Below, piece by piece: positions 28,301-40,099 of a stretch of 64,000 nucleotides of DNA. Origin of the DNA: Spirodela intermedia (Eukaryota > Streptophyta > Magnoliopsida > Alismatales > Araceae). The stretch spans positions 1,867,035-1,931,034 of the forward strand of contig LR746272.1 of assembly GCA_902729315.2 (NCBI GenBank), given 5' to 3'. Within the stretch, counting starts at the first letter, position 1. The number at the start of each line of letters is the position of its first letter. The notes under the pieces are model-generated. The model made no database searches, had not been told where the DNA came from, and saw only the letters and a program-made list of their open reading frames with translations. The position numbers and the translations under genes were made by a program.

Positions 28301-31300
28301 CCTTCATTAGGCCAGTATTTTGCTGCACTCCTGAAAAAGGAGAAAAGTTATGATGCCAAAGAAGGACAAAGATCCTTTACGTTCTACAAATTTGTAAACA
28401 TGGCGAAAGAGATTCTCTGAGGTCTTGGTATCATATCATCCATGGAACGTGGTTTCTGCATAGAAACTCTTTAAAAAACAAATGCCTTGAAGATGATTTT
28501 ATATGTAGGCATCATAGGTCTTAGCTTTGAAAACTAATTGAGAAAGAGATGACACGATTCTCTACATGTTAGTGGGGTATACAGTTGTAGACCAGTAATG
28601 CGTATGCTATATTTGTTTATTGAGACATTGATCTGTACTTATCACTTGTCTGCCTCTGCTATAACAATGATGTGGAAAATCCGGTCTACTTAGTTGACTG
28701 AGCGTGTACATTCTGTAATAAATAACTTTGACTGTAAAGCTACTGCATACGACAAAATTTATTTTGTTTGGAACTCACGTTTTTCATCATTCTATTGTTT
28801 GTTATTGGCATTTTCTGTTTTAACGTACAGGTCATTCGTCATGATAGTGTTGAACAACTTCTGCTTCTGGGCCGTATGTTGCAAGGAACTATGAAATCAC
28901 CTTTTCATTTTTCTCACCATCCTGCTGCTGTTGGTACTTTCTTTACTGCAATGCTTCTTGGACTCAAGTTCTGTTCATGCCAGTTTCAGAACAATTTGCA
29001 GAACTTCAGACTTGGTCTTCATTTACTAGAAGATCGGGTCTATCGGTAAGCCTTCTGATTTCCTTCCTTTCCGCATTCCTAGTGGCCACACTCATTGGTT
29101 GATTGATGTATTTTGTCGGTTCCTGCTTGATAACATTTGGATGGATTCATTCCCACCTCTTTGCTTCATATTTAGACGTACAAAAATTGTTCGGTATTTT
29201 TTATGCATCTGTAGCAACCGTTCTGTTGGGTTGTTGATTGGGATGGCGTTTTGAGTAATGTTGATAAGTGAATTGATAGAGTAATTGTTAGAGTACTTGA
29301 TAGAATAATTCCTTCTAGCCAATTTTACAATCTCTATTTCTAAGAGATATTCTCATGTGTGTTTTGAACTCTTTATTTGTTGAATGGAGCGTGATTGTAG
29401 ATCTTTATAGAGACTACCTCCAATATGATAAACAATCCACACTTTTAGTGAAAAAAATTAAAACACGGTTGCATGGTTAGGTTTGTCTTGTGCTGATATC
29501 ACGTTTGTCTCAGGTTTGTCTTTGTTAATGATTTCTGTACTGCTAATATATTCCACTATCTTGATGTCGTACTTTCCTTGCACTTGTCTGCATTTTCCTT
29601 GAGCCTAATTCACAGTTCGCTATGCAGTGCTAGTTGTATTGTTCTTTTTGCACGTCTTTTGTCCATAACAAGTAGCCCTTTCTTTTTAGTGCATCATTGG
29701 GATGGTTTTCTCATGGACCTGAGTGGTACGAGACAAATGATAAGAGCTTTTCTCTGAGTGAGGCACAATCTGTTTCTATATTTGTCTCTCTCATGAATGA
29801 GCGATCAGATGTCCCCCAGACCGAATCAACTTTTAAAGGACGAGGACGTGAAAATGAATTGACTGAAATGGTAAGACAATTACTTTAGCTATGTGATATG
29901 TCATGCACTAACTAGAGTTTTGGATGCTCTGTTAATATTCATTTCACTTCTCCCCCCATTTATCTTGTGTTTTACAGATGGATCAATGCCATCCAGTTTG
30001 GGGCCAAATGGATAACTATATCATTGGGCGAGGAAAACGGAAACATCTGCTTTCAATGCTGTGCCAGCATGAAGCTGACAGACTTGAAGTTTGGGCGCGG
30101 CCCTTGAATTCAAAGTATTTGCCATTATCTTTAGGTTTCTAGTCATCTGTGTTTTACAGTTTTGATTATATTTGATGTTTTTTTTATATTATTGAAATAT
30201 GTTGATTTGAAAATCTTACTCCTGCATGACTCTTTCAGGGATAGCTCATTTTCCCGTACTAAGATTAGCTCTGAGAAGTGGACTGATTATGTGAGAACTG
30301 CATTCTCTGTGGATCCTCGGATTGCCATATCACTAACTTCCAGGTTTCCTACAGTGTCTGCAGTGATCTCTGAAGTAACACAACTGGTTCAAGTATGCAG
30401 CTTGGCCATAACATTTGGTTTATTGATTAGAGTATTTCATAATGTTTCCTGCGCTAATTTTTTTATTCAAATTCTTCAAAATTATATTGATTCCTCTTTG
30501 AGATACCATTGAAATATGATTGTAGGTTGCCATTGATAAAATTTATAAATTTTCTATAGAGTATGAATTCTTCCATAGGCTACAGTTACTTGAGTTGTTT
30601 TTTTAGATGAACTCATGAAAACTTGTCACTGAATGATCAATTTCGATGTGGCAAGTTAATTATCGAAGTATTTTATTTGATTAAAAAATAATGAACATTA
30701 TTCACAAACTCTGGTGTTACAATGTTGAGACGAGTAATCTGGACTAAGCATTATTCGTGCCAGGTGTTTCTGGGTATTAAAAGAAATAGCAGATATACGT
30801 GGTAGCCTGACTAGTCAACATAGATGTAATTGAAAGACAGATGCTTGCATAGGTAGATGGGTGGATTGGGAAATTCTTGTTATTTTAATGTACCTGAAAA
30901 CATGTATGACGCCAAGCAGGACTTTGGTTAAAACAGAGAATCCTAAGGTAAGGCAGGGGAACCATTGCCTTAATGACTAGATAAGGTGCTAGACGAGACC
31001 TAAGTTTACAGATTTTACACCTTTATTATGAAATATTGATTAATTTTCAACCGAGTGTCCAATATGATGAGGTACACATGTGTCCACACAGTGGTAATAC
31101 TACCAATAAATGTTCACATTAAATAATCTTAAATCATTCTTGCAAAGTTGTATGAAGAATTATTTAAAATTTTACTGTGAGATCAGTTTTAATATCAAAT
31201 ACAGTAATTCAGAATAAATTTATAAATAAATAAATTTGAGACAGCACCTGTATGTTATTTGTCTAAGCATGAGAAATTAAATAAATGAGGGCCTAGCTTA

Positions 31301-34300
31301 TTTTATTACAATAATATTTTAATACATAATTTAAGATAAATGTAATTGTAAAATATAAATATATAAAATACATAAAATAATTAATTCAAAAAATAAAATA
31401 TGAATGTGATTGCCACATTACATGTTCGTTGAATACTCATCACAGAGTATGACCGAATGCCACATTATCAGCCAACCTAAGTGGTGAGCAAACAGTCTAA
31501 AAACACCTGGCAAAAATTTAAATGATAGGATTGCTGAAGAAGTTGGTACCTTTAAAATTATAACTCTACGTCATGGAATGCAAAGTTCTTCAAGTCATAA
31601 AGCGTAGAGTTATAATTATAACAAAGAAGTTGTTTTGCATTCCATGAAAATTTTCTCAAAACTCATTTTAGCTACCTGAAAGATGATTCATAAATTTTTA
31701 TTGAAATATATTTAATTCTAAATCACACTTTTGCTATATTTTCTTCCCTTTTTATTTGAAATGATGATTCTTCTTATTTGGCTTGGCTCGTGTTCTCCTC
31801 TTTTTTTTCTTTACTGTTTATGTATACATTAAAAAAAATTATGGGAAGGAAACGAGTCTCTAAAACATGTCTTTGGCAGTTGCATGTATTGGAAATTCGT
31901 ACTATACCAGAAGCATTGCCCTTTTTTGTAACTCCAAAGGCAGTCGATGAAAACTCGGTGTTACTACAGCAATTACCGCACTGGGCTTCTTGCTCTATTA
32001 CACTTGCTCTAGAGTTTCTAACTCCTCCATTCAAGGGTCACCCGCGTGTTATGGCTTATGTGCTCAGAGTTTTGGAGTCTTATCCTCCAGAACGGGTCAC
32101 CTTTTTTATGCCACAACTAGTCCAGGCCTTACGTTATGATGAGGAGGTAATATTGTACAGTTTTTAACAGTATTCTTGCGGCATTTACCTTTGATTCCAT
32201 TGCTTGAAGGTGTAATTTTTTCTTGCATTTCTCAGCACCTTTATTCATTTGTCTTCCTGGAAAATTCTGCAGAAATTAGTTGAAGGATATTTGCTTGGAG
32301 CTGCTCAAAGGAGCAATGTATTTGCACACATTTTGATATGGCATCTACAGGTAGGTCTTGTTGTATCCATGATGTATATCAAGTTCCTCCTTATTGAAGA
32401 CAATGATGGCTGGTTTTGCAGTTGGTTCAACTTTCCTCGACATGTTCCCACACTAAATTACTAACCCATAGTTTCTTGTGATTCTAAGGCAGTATACTTG
32501 ATTCATGTATAAAGAGGTGCAGAAAATTGAAACCATGCAAGGCTTACCCCTAGCTACAGTTATGGATTTATAATTTGAATCACTTAGTTTCTAGGATAAT
32601 GTGCATTAGGTTGTGCTATTTGCTAAAAGACAAATGAGAACCTGTTTCGTGCAATTTGAAAATTTATTGCCTTAAATTCGCATTTGCACCTCTGTGACAA
32701 AAACCAGCAGCCATTCATTTCTTTCATGGTGTTTGTGAATATTCGTTACCAGCACTTTTATTTGTTGGAGACGCAACGTATTTACCTCTCAAGTTCTAAA
32801 CTAATTCCTATTCGAAGCCCTGAAGTTGGGGAATTAATTTTTGGACGTGACAAGAATTGTATTGGTCATTACTTATTCACATAGGCAAGCTTGTGAAGCA
32901 CAATGTACTGTTCTCCATTCGCTCAGCCATTCAAGACTTTAATATTGGTAAAAAATGTAAAATAAAACTCCTTAAGACAAGTTTAAGTTTATGAGATCTT
33001 CTCTAACTGTTCAACGAAATATGCTGCCATCGATGACACCTAAAAGCCATGCACTCAGATGTTTGAGCTTCTGGGGAGTATCTCCAAAATTAGGTCATGT
33101 TAATTCAATAATAGAGGGATTCTACTTTGATTTTGGCCATCATAATCACATATGTTTAATATTTCTTTCTATTCTAGCTTTCTTTTGTTGTCACGAATAT
33201 TGTATTTTGATAGGGTGAGACATGCGGCCCAGAATCAGGAAAGGATGCTGTTAATGCTAAGGTGATCGCTCTTTTCATATGTCACTTCTTCTTGACTTTT
33301 TATTAGTATTTTTACGGTTTACCTTTCCTGTATCTTGTTTGGATTTGTAAAGGGACAGTCAAAATTATATTCAAGTAAAAGCTTGAGAATCTTTACTTCC
33401 AAGTTAGCTTACAGCATGTAGACGCACTGTGATATTACAAAATTGGAAATAATACTTATCGTGAACGGTAGTGCAAGCCAGAGGAGGCTATGCAGCGGAA
33501 AGACTCAACTCGTATTCACATCATAGATGCTTTTATATACGAGTGCCAGGCCATAAAACAAGGAAACTACCTAACAACCAGGAAACCGACAAACTAGGAA
33601 ACGAACGAACAAACTTGGAAACGGTCCAACTAAAAACTAAACTCCTAATTATACGTTATTTCCTACAATGTTTTACATTGAGAGAAAATCGCTCAAAACG
33701 CGAACACTTATGGTAAATAGGTGCTTAGAATTTCATGCCTTCTCTTTCTGACACTCTAGGAAGCTCTAGAAGGATTTTTCATTTATTGACTAAAATGGCG
33801 CCGTATTCGTGCTTTTCTATCGAGTTAACTTCAGTTAACTATGGTCACTCTTTCAAGATCAATACAGGAGTTTCTTTTGCCATTTTGAATATCTATATAC
33901 TACTCGAGTTTTATTCTGGTAGCGTTTCATTATTTGTGGTTCTTCAACGTTCGCAAGAATGTTATATGGAATAACTCGTGATTCTCCAAGGTATGACAAA
34001 TCTAGAGTCTGTATTGAATACTTTCCATCCTATTCCAGAGCTATGGTCATTCGTTTCATGTTGGAATACGATGTAATCAATTAATCAATCAATCATGTCT
34101 TGATCATTGGATGGCAATTTGTTTCCAGAAATTGAAAAAGCTGTCCATAATATCTATAATCACCTTATCTCAATAAACTTTAAAAACTCTCAAACACTCT
34201 CACCCAAAATGTAAATTGAAGGATATATGCTGCGCTCAAAATTGATCAAAAAGTATTAATTTTCCTAAAAAGCTACTACTTCATATAATGCTGAGCCCAG

Positions 34301-37069
34301 CTCAGTCCAACCCCTACCTCCCTGAGTGCACTCCCATTTCACTTGGCTTATACAAATAAAACGTGTCAAAGTATCTCTGTATACCTTGTCTCCAATTTAA
34401 TCTGCATCGTTTCTCCAACTTTACCCTAGTTACTTTATACCAGCTAAAATCATTCGTGGTCAACTTTCACAAAATTTCTGCATCTTCTGGTAGATATCCA
34501 GTGGAAAAAATCATCAAATAAATAAGTGATCCATGGGTTCTCTGTGCAACACTGTTGCATGTACGTTTACTGTTCTTTAAAAAGAGTAATTTTATTGTCA
34601 GCCCTTCATTAATTACCACTCTACAAGTTATTAAGAGACAATTGTTGCCCACTTTCTCTTATATTGGCTTTTGCTTGTCTTTATTTCAGAGCAATGCGTT
34701 TCAATCACTGCTCCCTGCCATTAGGCAGAGAATTATAGATGGTTTCAGTCCTGAGGGACGTGATCTTTTCCAAAGGGAGTTCGAATTTTTTGACAAGGTG
34801 ACTTCCATTTCTGGTGTGCTCTTCCCATTACCTAAAGAAGAACGCCGAGCGGCTATCAGAAGGTATTACCTTTTTCCCATTAATTCTCAGCAGGTTCATT
34901 TACTTCCAAGTCTTATGATTGTGATAATTATATCCAGGGAACTTGAAAAGGTCAAAGTTGAGGGTGAAGACCTGTATCTGCCAACTGCTACAAACAAGAT
35001 TGTTAAAAGCATCCAGTCGGACAGTGGGATTCCCTTACAATCGGCTGCTAAAGTTCCAATAATGATTACATTTAATGTCACGGACAGGGATGGCGATCCA
35101 AATGATATAAAGCCACAAGCCTGCATATTTAAGGTATGCCATTATCTGAGTTACAGCTTGTGAGGAAAGGTAACGGAGGGAGGTGTGATATCTAAATGGG
35201 AAGCGGAAAATTTGGAAGGTGGATGGATATCTCCTGGATATTATAGTGAGGAAAAATGATTCCTCGGAGGGATTTCACAAAAATGGAGTCTAATGCAGAA
35301 AAGCTTAAGAAAAATTCGGAGATCAGTTAATGACAGTGTTTAGGTGATTGGATAAAAGGGAAAACATAAGTTAAGGGAAACTAAAATAAGAGAACGTTAT
35401 TGTGGATCTTGGATCTGTTCATTGACTATCAGTAAGGATCAGTGTTTTATGTTTTCACGAGTATGTTCAATGTCATGAAATGCTAAAATTTTTAAGATTT
35501 CTATCATGGTTTGTGTTCACGGTTATAGACGCTTTAGATCAACATTATACTGTTCATTTGGGTACCTTTTGATCCAGAAAGACTGCTGGTCGATATTACT
35601 TTTTTCCCGATGCATAAGGTAGATGAATTTTTGGCAAATTTTACTATATTCGTAAATACACGTTTTTACTACACTCTTGCTTTGTATCTTCTACCTCAAT
35701 TTTTTTGGTTGTTCTCGTCTTATCTACAGCCTCACCTGTGATTATACACATTGTACTTTATGTTGATTCAGGTTGGAGATGATTGTAGGCAAGATGTGCT
35801 TGCACTTCAGGTGATTTCTCTCTTAAGGGACATATTTGAAGCAGTTGGTCTAAATCTCTACCTGTTTCCATATGGTGTTTTGCCCACCGGACCTGAGAGG
35901 GGCATTATTGAGGTAAGCCTTTTTATCTTGATCTATTCACCTCCGGAATGTGTGGAAAATATTTTTACCCAAACAATCGTTGCTGTGAAATATAGCTCAA
36001 ATAAAATCCTAGGCTCTTTACTCTTTAGTTTTTTGTGCAGCTGAGGATTCTCTCAGATTATATAGACTGATGTATAAACTGACGTTATATTGTACAGATT
36101 CAGGTTACTAATTTCAGAATATTTGGGCATGTGAAGAATCAATGCATCAAAATAATCTCAGCTCGGCGTTATATATGAATCTGATTCAGCATCCCTATTT
36201 ATAATTTTAGCATAGTAATACTATGTTTTCATTTATTAGGTTATTCATAGGTATCCATCATAATTCTCTTTAACTATGCGTGAATGATACATAATTTGAG
36301 AAATACATGGTAACATGCATGCTATATGCGGTATATGTGGCTATCATCTAATATTAATTTTGTTTAAAACCTTATTTAACCTTCATTTGAGAGAGCGGAG
36401 GATTCATCGCTCCCCAAAGAAAAAGTGACTAAAATTCGTCACGGCTCTCGAATGATTCCTTCTCCCATTCGTAGGAAAATACAGGGGATTCGTACTTAGA
36501 TTCCTCGTATAGTAATATATAAGACTGAATATCTGATCCTGGTGCATGGTTTACCTGAGATCCATGATTCTAAATGTGCTTCATTGTACTGCGGCATCAG
36601 GTCGTTCCAAACACTCGGAGCAGAAATCAGATGGGCGAGCTCACTGATGGCGGGTTGTATGAGATTTTCCAGCAAGACTACGGACCTGTCGGCACTTCGA
36701 GCTTCGAAGCTGCCCGGGAGATGTTCATCATCAGCAGTGCTGGCTACGCGGTCGCCAGCCTTCTGCTGCAGCCCAAGGACCGGCACAATGGCAACCTTCT
36801 CTTTGATAAGTATGCTTCTTCCTCGTCTCCTTTTTGGCCCCGTTGTGGTGTATTGTTTGTTGGCAGGCGGCGATTGACCCCGGGTAATGGTCAAACAGTA
36901 TGGGGAGACTAGTTCATATTGACTTTGGATTCATACTGGAGACATCGCCCGGTGGCAACATGCGGTTCGAAAGCGCCCAGTTCAAACTGAGCCATGAGAT
37001 GACTCAATTGCTTGACCCCTCCGGCTCCATGAAGAGCGAAACGTGGAATAAATTCGTCAGGCAAGTTTA

Positions 37070-37104
<35 letters not shown>

Positions 37105-37192
37105 CCCCTCCTCATTTCCTCACTGAATCCCAACTCAGCATCTAGAACACCACTTTGGTTGAAACATGGAATAAATTCGTCAGGAAAGCTTA

Positions 37193-37233
<41 letters not shown>

Positions 37234-38099
37234 CCCCTCCTCATTTCCTCACTGAACCCCAACCCAGCACTTAGAACACACTTTGGTCGAAACATGGAAT
37301 AAATTCGTCTGGCAATTTTAACCCCTCTCTCTCTCTCTCTCTCTCTCTCTAACACCTGCTCATTTCCTCACTGAATCCCTACGCAGCATCTAGAACACCA
37401 CGTTGGTTGAAACATGGAATAAATTCGTCAGGAAAGCTTAACCCCCTCTCTCTCTCTCTCTCTCTCTCTAACACCTGCTCATTTCCTCACTGAATCCCTA
37501 CGCAGCATCTAGAACACCACTTTGGTTGAAACATGGAATAAATTCGTCAGGAAAGCTTAACCCCCTCTCTCTCTCTCTCTCTCTCTCTAGCCCCGCTTCA
37601 TTTCCTCACTGAATCCCACCTGATCTTGTCACTTTGGTTAAGTATCGGATGATTTCACCTCGATATTTCAATTATCTCCCTCCTCCACAATGGTTCTGGA
37701 TGAAATGCCGCATCGTTTTAATATAATCCACGAATAGAACAGCTGGTCTCGATCAATTATTCTTATCATTATCATTATTATTTCAAGTAATGAATTAATC
37801 CCAATCTTCTTCTTCTTCTTCTTCTTCTGGGTTCGATCAGTCTGTGCGTGAAGGGGTACCTGGCGGCCCGGCGGCACATGCACGCCATATTGACGACGGT
37901 GCTGCTGATGGTGGACAGCGGGCTGCCCTGCTTCAGCCGGGGCGACCCCATCGCCAACCTCCGGAAGCGATTCCACCCGGAGATGAGCGACCGTGAGGCG
38001 GCTAACTACATGATCCGCACCTGCGGAGACGCCTACAACAAGTGGACCACCGCCGGCTACGACTTGATCCAGTACTTGCAGCAAGGCATCGAGAAATAA
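13387..38099 (+). CDS. PI4KA1: Phosphatidylinositol 4-kinase alpha
   Basis: Makes PI4P from phosphatidylinositol and ATP. In plants the alpha kinase works in a plasma-membrane complex with NPG, HYCCIN and EFOP partners (family knowledge). Exons: 13387-14361, 14559-14900, 14976-15137, 18225-18395, 18544-18702, 18878-19005, 19153-19459, 20941-21109, 22226-22443, 25505-25663, 25751-25933, 26855-27379, 27462-27821, 28831-29045, 29690-29870, 29978-30114, 30239-30392, 31880-32146, 32273-32350, 33214-33261, 34690-34862, 34938-35133, 35772-35912, 36601-36809, 36899-37060, 37841-38099. Phases match throughout, giving 2025 aa, close to the Arabidopsis protein. The start MEALTELCD matches the family; an in-frame ATG at 13360 would add nine residues. 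The long N-terminal helical region precedes a lipid-kinase unique region and a catalytic domain: FKVGDD (Lys1769), catalytic loop DRHNGN (Asp1876), HIDFGF (Asp1894). All introns are GT-AG except the last, which is GC-AG. The gene looks functional. Confidence 0.95.
15138..18224 (+). other. PI4K intron 3 (3.1 kb)
   Basis: Starts GTTTGT after GAAGAGCAG and ends before GACAGGAAAG. It is AT-rich with short open stretches on both strands. The stretch 16898-17050 is open for 51 codons and reads protein-like, but I recognise no family. No transposon termini are evident. Confidence 0.6.
19460..20940 (+). other. PI4K intron 7 with a degenerate internal repeat
   Basis: A 1.5-kb intron. At about 19690-19960 the phrase CCTTGAATCCACAAG recurs four times with substitutions, separated by unrelated sequence. 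Similar phrases occur in plant retrotransposon LTRs, so this may be an old insertion, but I see no paired termini. Confidence 0.4.
22444..25504 (+). other. PI4K intron 9 (3.1 kb)
   Basis: Begins GTACCC after the codons for VSWL and ends CAG before ENRISETG. The content is AT-rich. A more GC-balanced patch at about 24.4-24.7 kb has short overlapping frames on both strands and could be an old insertion. No gene or RNA is recognised. Confidence 0.5.
26430..26680 (+). repeat. Purine-rich degenerate repeat in PI4K intron 11
   Basis: The top strand is dominated by A and G, with repeated GGGAGG-type blocks alternating with variants of ATCAATTTAACCATTTTTTAA. At least three loose copies can be seen. 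The base composition is unlike the AT-rich intron around it. Confidence 0.4.
31556..31647 (+). repeat. Interleaved inverted repeats in PI4K intron 17
   Basis: Segment A (31556-31570) is the exact reverse complement of A' (31603-31617). Segment B (31571-31584) is the exact reverse complement of B' (31634-31647). The order is A-B-A'-B', so the two stems are interleaved and not nested. Confidence 0.75.
33566..33645 (+). repeat. Short degenerate GGAAAC repeat in PI4K intron 20
   Basis: About five units of 16-20 bp, most containing AGGAAAC or TGGAAAC followed by an AAC-rich spacer. The surrounding 33.46-33.99 kb sequence is less AT-rich than the rest of the intron and could be part of an old LTR, but no termini are seen. 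Confidence 0.5.
37038..37639 (+). repeat. Exon-end-derived tandem array across the PI4K exon 25/intron 25 boundary
   Basis: Five tandem units of about 112-128 bp start at 37038, 37161, 37289, 37409 and 37528. The first unit contains the true 3' end of exon 25 (GAAACGTGG...TTCGTCAG) and its splice donor. The other four carry the same exon end with GAAACATGG, then a (CT)n tract, then the block around CATTTCCTCACTGAATCCC. The four intronic copies have lost the donor: three read GAAAGC and one GCAATT where the first has GCAAGT. Confidence 0.9.
37061..37840 (+). other. GC-AG intron (PI4K intron 25)
   Basis: Exon 25 ends AATTCGTCAG and the intron begins GCAAGT, the classic GC-type donor context. 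It ends GATCAG before TCTGTGCGTG. Joining AG to T restores a Ser codon and the family sequence [14 protein letters not shown]. Reading through instead meets a TAA within three codons, so splicing here is required for the last 86 residues of the kinase. Confidence 0.85.
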
Positions 38100-38133
38100 C
38101 CCGATCCCACGTCTCACAATTCGCCACGTAGCT

Positions 38134-38138
<5 letters not shown>

Positions 38139-38178
<40 letters not shown>
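38139..38178. repeat. (CT)n microsatellite in the PI4K 3' flank
   Basis: About 20 CT units beginning 40 bp after the PI4K stop codon, so it probably lies in the 3' UTR. Confidence 0.9.
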
Positions 38179-38179
<1 letters not shown>

Positions 38180-39353
38180 GAACATACAATTATTGTACGT
38201 AAACATGGGTGTGTGTATGATATATGATGATGTTTTGGCCAATGTTTTCAGGGGTGGAAGAGAGCCCAAGATGAACCGGGGAGTGGTCAGGGATGTAAAT
38301 GGTTGGTTGGGTTGAACACGCCATGCCAGGGTTTTTTTTTTTTCAATATTTTGATTCCGGGTTTAGACCCTTGTCTTCTTCGTAGTCGTCTCCTCTGACC
38401 TGCTGGGCACTGAATTTAGTGTCGCTTCTCTCTCTCTCTCTCAAGCTCTCATTGAGCCGAGAGGACAGCCCAATGATCCTTTCTTTACTGCCTTCTGAGA
38501 GAGAAAGACAGAGAAGGGGGTAGAGAGAGAGAGAGATTGGTTGAGAGCTTTCGAGGAACAGGCGCCACGTCAAAAAAGAGAAGAGAAGCAGAGGCGTGGC
38601 GGATTGACCACCGTGTGCCCGGCGGGGCGCGCGGCGTGGAGCCCTTCTGCGCCACAATCGGACCCCGTCAACGCCGGGCGGCGGCTCCCAACAGGAAAGT
38701 CACGCGCGACATTGACCTTCCTCCCCCCGTTGGTGGCCTAAATCTGTGACATTTAGCAGCTAATCGGACTCTCTTAACTTAGCTTCCCATGATTTTACCA
38801 AATTTGTCTCGTTTCTCTGATAATTTTCGTACGATAAGTAGCCCAAAAACCAGCTTTGGAAATATTTGCCGTCCGTTCATGTCTGGTCTGCGTAGAAATG
38901 AAAGCGGTCGGAGGGCAATAACGTCCCAGCTCGCCCTTTTAACGGTCGTCCGCAGCCGCCGCCGTACCCAGATGACCTGTCTCACTCTCCATGCCACACG
39001 TGCACAAGTAATGGGCCCCACAAATTGCAACGCTTATCCTCTGGATAGTTTTGTCCCGCCAGTTCATCGCTACGGACAATCCTAATAAGCAGAGTGAATA
39101 ATAATAAAATATTCCACCAGCCCAGATCCTTGCCTATTTTGGAAAAAAAAGTGTGACCCAGCTCGAGAAAATTATTGCTGTCTAAATGGATCGGGTCCTG
39201 TCTGTCTGGGCCCGAGTCCGTTCGAGTTCCTCCTCCCAATAAGCTCGAACTCGATTCGGCCCGACAAACCCTTCTGAAGCTTGGATTCTATTAACCCTAT
39301 TGTGGTCTGGCGTCGTCACCTCGAGGGAAGAGAGAGAGAGAGAGAGAGAGACG

Positions 39354-39384
39354 TGGGTGGGGGGTGGGTGGGGGGTGAGTGAGG
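39354..39384 (+). repeat. G-rich tract with quadruplex potential
   Basis: Just after an (AG)n run, several GGG or longer G runs are separated by single T residues, fitting a G-quadruplex pattern on the plus strand. Confidence 0.6.
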
Positions 39385-40059
39385 GAAAAAGAGCAGACTG
39401 ACCCATTTGACTCGAAGTTTGAAGCTTAATTATCTGGCTAAGATCGGGTTAGAGTAGCTTAATTATCTGACCCATTTGACTATTTTATTTAATAAAGTAC
39501 TAATTTATCCACAAATGAAGTTACCCAAATTTGGATTCTAGATTAATAGTTTATTACCATTATTTTTTTTATTTAAATCGTGATAATTCCCCCCCCCCCA
39601 CCTCTACCTTCCGTTGACTTGTTGTAAGGAATCGTCCTCATCAATAGATCATGATCCAATATCTTAGAGAGAAGAGAGCGTCTTGCAAGGCCCCCTCTCT
39701 CTCCTCTCTCCTCCCTCACCCACAAACAATGCACATACTTTAGTAATTCCCAATCAGCTTTTTCCTGACGGCGATTATTCTAATGATGCCCAACATGTCC
39801 CTCAAATATTTTTTATTCGGGGTGACAAGTGGATAATAAAAAAGGAAAATATAGGAATCATATTAAATTAGTAAAAATGGCCCGTACGAGAAGAACTGTT
39901 TAAATATGAATTGAGCGGTGCTTCGATGTTCCAGGTGGGCCCGAGGCCCGGGCCTTTGGGTCTTGCAAAATTTTGGGACCCACAATCTTGAAAAGGGGTG
40001 AGTCGGGCCTGGGCTTGGAGAGGGTTTGGTCTGGAAGCCCGAGGCCCGTTTCAGGCTCA

Positions 40060-40063
40060 TCCT

Positions 40064-40096
<33 letters not shown>

Positions 40097-40099
40097 CCC
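40060..40099. repeat. (CCCTCA)n hexanucleotide tract
   Basis: Six to seven perfect hexamer units. The complementary strand reads TGAGGG, a variant of telomere-like sequence. It sits inside a GGCCC-rich segment. Confidence 0.85.
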
